DNA of 6,268 nt from an uncultured Spartobacteria bacterium (GTDB lineage Bacteria; Verrucomicrobiota; Verrucomicrobiia; Chthoniobacterales; UBA6821). The notes beneath the pieces are model-generated. The model was not told the DNA's origin. It did not search any database and worked only from the letters and a program-made list of their open reading frames with translations. The DNA lies in NCBI GenBank assembly GCA_903831635.1, contig CAIKYN010000021.1:1-6268 (forward strand), in the 5' to 3' direction. Each line of letters starts with the position of its first letter. Within the stretch, counting starts at the first letter, position 1. Positions 5,995 through 6,268 of the stretch are shown piece after piece. Both the position numbers and the translations under genes were made by a program.

Positions 5995-6268
5995 TCAGGA
6001 GGCACCTGACAGAAACTTGCTCAGATCCTCCTCGAGAGGTGATTCCCATCGGAGGCTCTGCCCCAGATATTCGATCTCCAGCGAGCAGGAATGTAGCGCA
6101 TGCCTCGGTAACCAAAGCTGCTCCTCGAGCCGGGAGGTCCAGCCTGTCTCGATGAACTTCAGATAGCACTCTTCGGAGGGGCCATAGATCTTATCACCGA
6201 CAACCGGATTCCCGGAGTGGGCAAGGTGGATGCGGATCTGGTGAGTCTTCCCAGTGAAGGGAGTGCAA
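5995..6268 (-). CDS. RluA-family rRNA pseudouridine synthase, C-terminal part (cut by window edge)
   Basis: The last 90 codons of a pseudouridine synthase, ending in TGA at 5995-5997; the N-terminus and the catalytic aspartate lie beyond the right edge. Members of this family isomerise uridine to pseudouridine in 23S rRNA or tRNA in the cytoplasm. The fragment opens with FTGKTHQIRIHLAHSG then NPVVGDKIYG, the strongly conserved RluA/RluC/RluD C-terminal motif, and then PRHALHS, which matches the usual R-ALHA motif. Between them is a short segment with CYLKFIETGWT. The tail is acidic and short. Which uridine is modified cannot be told from this part, so no symbol is given. The gene is oriented like macA, 75 bp upstream of it, and may share transcripts with it, although a functional link is unlikely. 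No frame damage is seen in the visible part. Confidence 0.9.
   Translation of the reverse strand, partial: CTPFTGKTHQIRIHLAHSGNPVVGDKIYGPSEECYLKFIETGWTSRLEEQLWLPRHALHSCSLEIEYLGQSLRWESPLEEDLSKFLSGAS

Noticed and set aside
5951..6169. 72-codon minus-strand open frame overlapping the end of the pseudouridine synthase
   Set aside because: Same strand but a different frame from the clear RluA motifs (HQIRIHL, GDKIYG); it is a shadow of that gene.

Overview
This 6.27 kb window looks like ordinary chromosomal DNA from a Gram-negative bacterium of moderately high GC. The Gram-negative call rests on a complete MacA-MacB-outer-membrane-factor efflux set and two predicted lipoproteins with clear lipoboxes. 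The phylum cannot be fixed from the sequence. Weak hints, namely few Shine-Dalgarno sites and an RluA-type C-terminus of a style I associate with Verrucomicrobiota, are compatible with the PVC group, but this is a guess.

Left part, + strand, 30-1210: a two-gene cluster. The first gene encodes a SOUL/HBP-family (heme or tetrapyrrole binding) protein with a lipoprotein signal. It starts at a GTG that may overlap the stop codon of a gene lying off the left edge. Only 17 bp later comes a stand-alone O6-alkylguanine-DNA alkyltransferase (ogt) with all its catalytic residues.

Middle and right, - strand, 5919 down to 1221: an apparent efflux operon transcribed right to left as macA (periplasmic adaptor), macB (ATPase-permease) and a TolC/NodT-type outer-membrane factor lipoprotein. 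The gaps are 30 bp and 7 bp. Together the three would form an inner-membrane to outer-membrane pump for macrolides, peptides, lipids or porphyrins. Having its own outer-membrane factor, it need not borrow a TolC encoded elsewhere. The ogt and outer-membrane-factor genes converge, with 10 bp between their stop codons. A GC-rich imperfect hairpin lies inside the 3' end of ogt.

Right edge, - strand, 5995-6268: the C-terminal 90 codons of an RluA-family pseudouridine synthase, cut by the window edge and upstream of macA.

I see no mobile elements, CRISPR arrays, tRNA or rRNA genes or phage genes, and no convincing new system. The points most worth a second look are the pairing of an exported SOUL lipoprotein with a DNA-repair gene, its possible link to the neighbouring MacAB pump, and the tight convergent junction. 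No intergenic stretch exceeds 75 bp.
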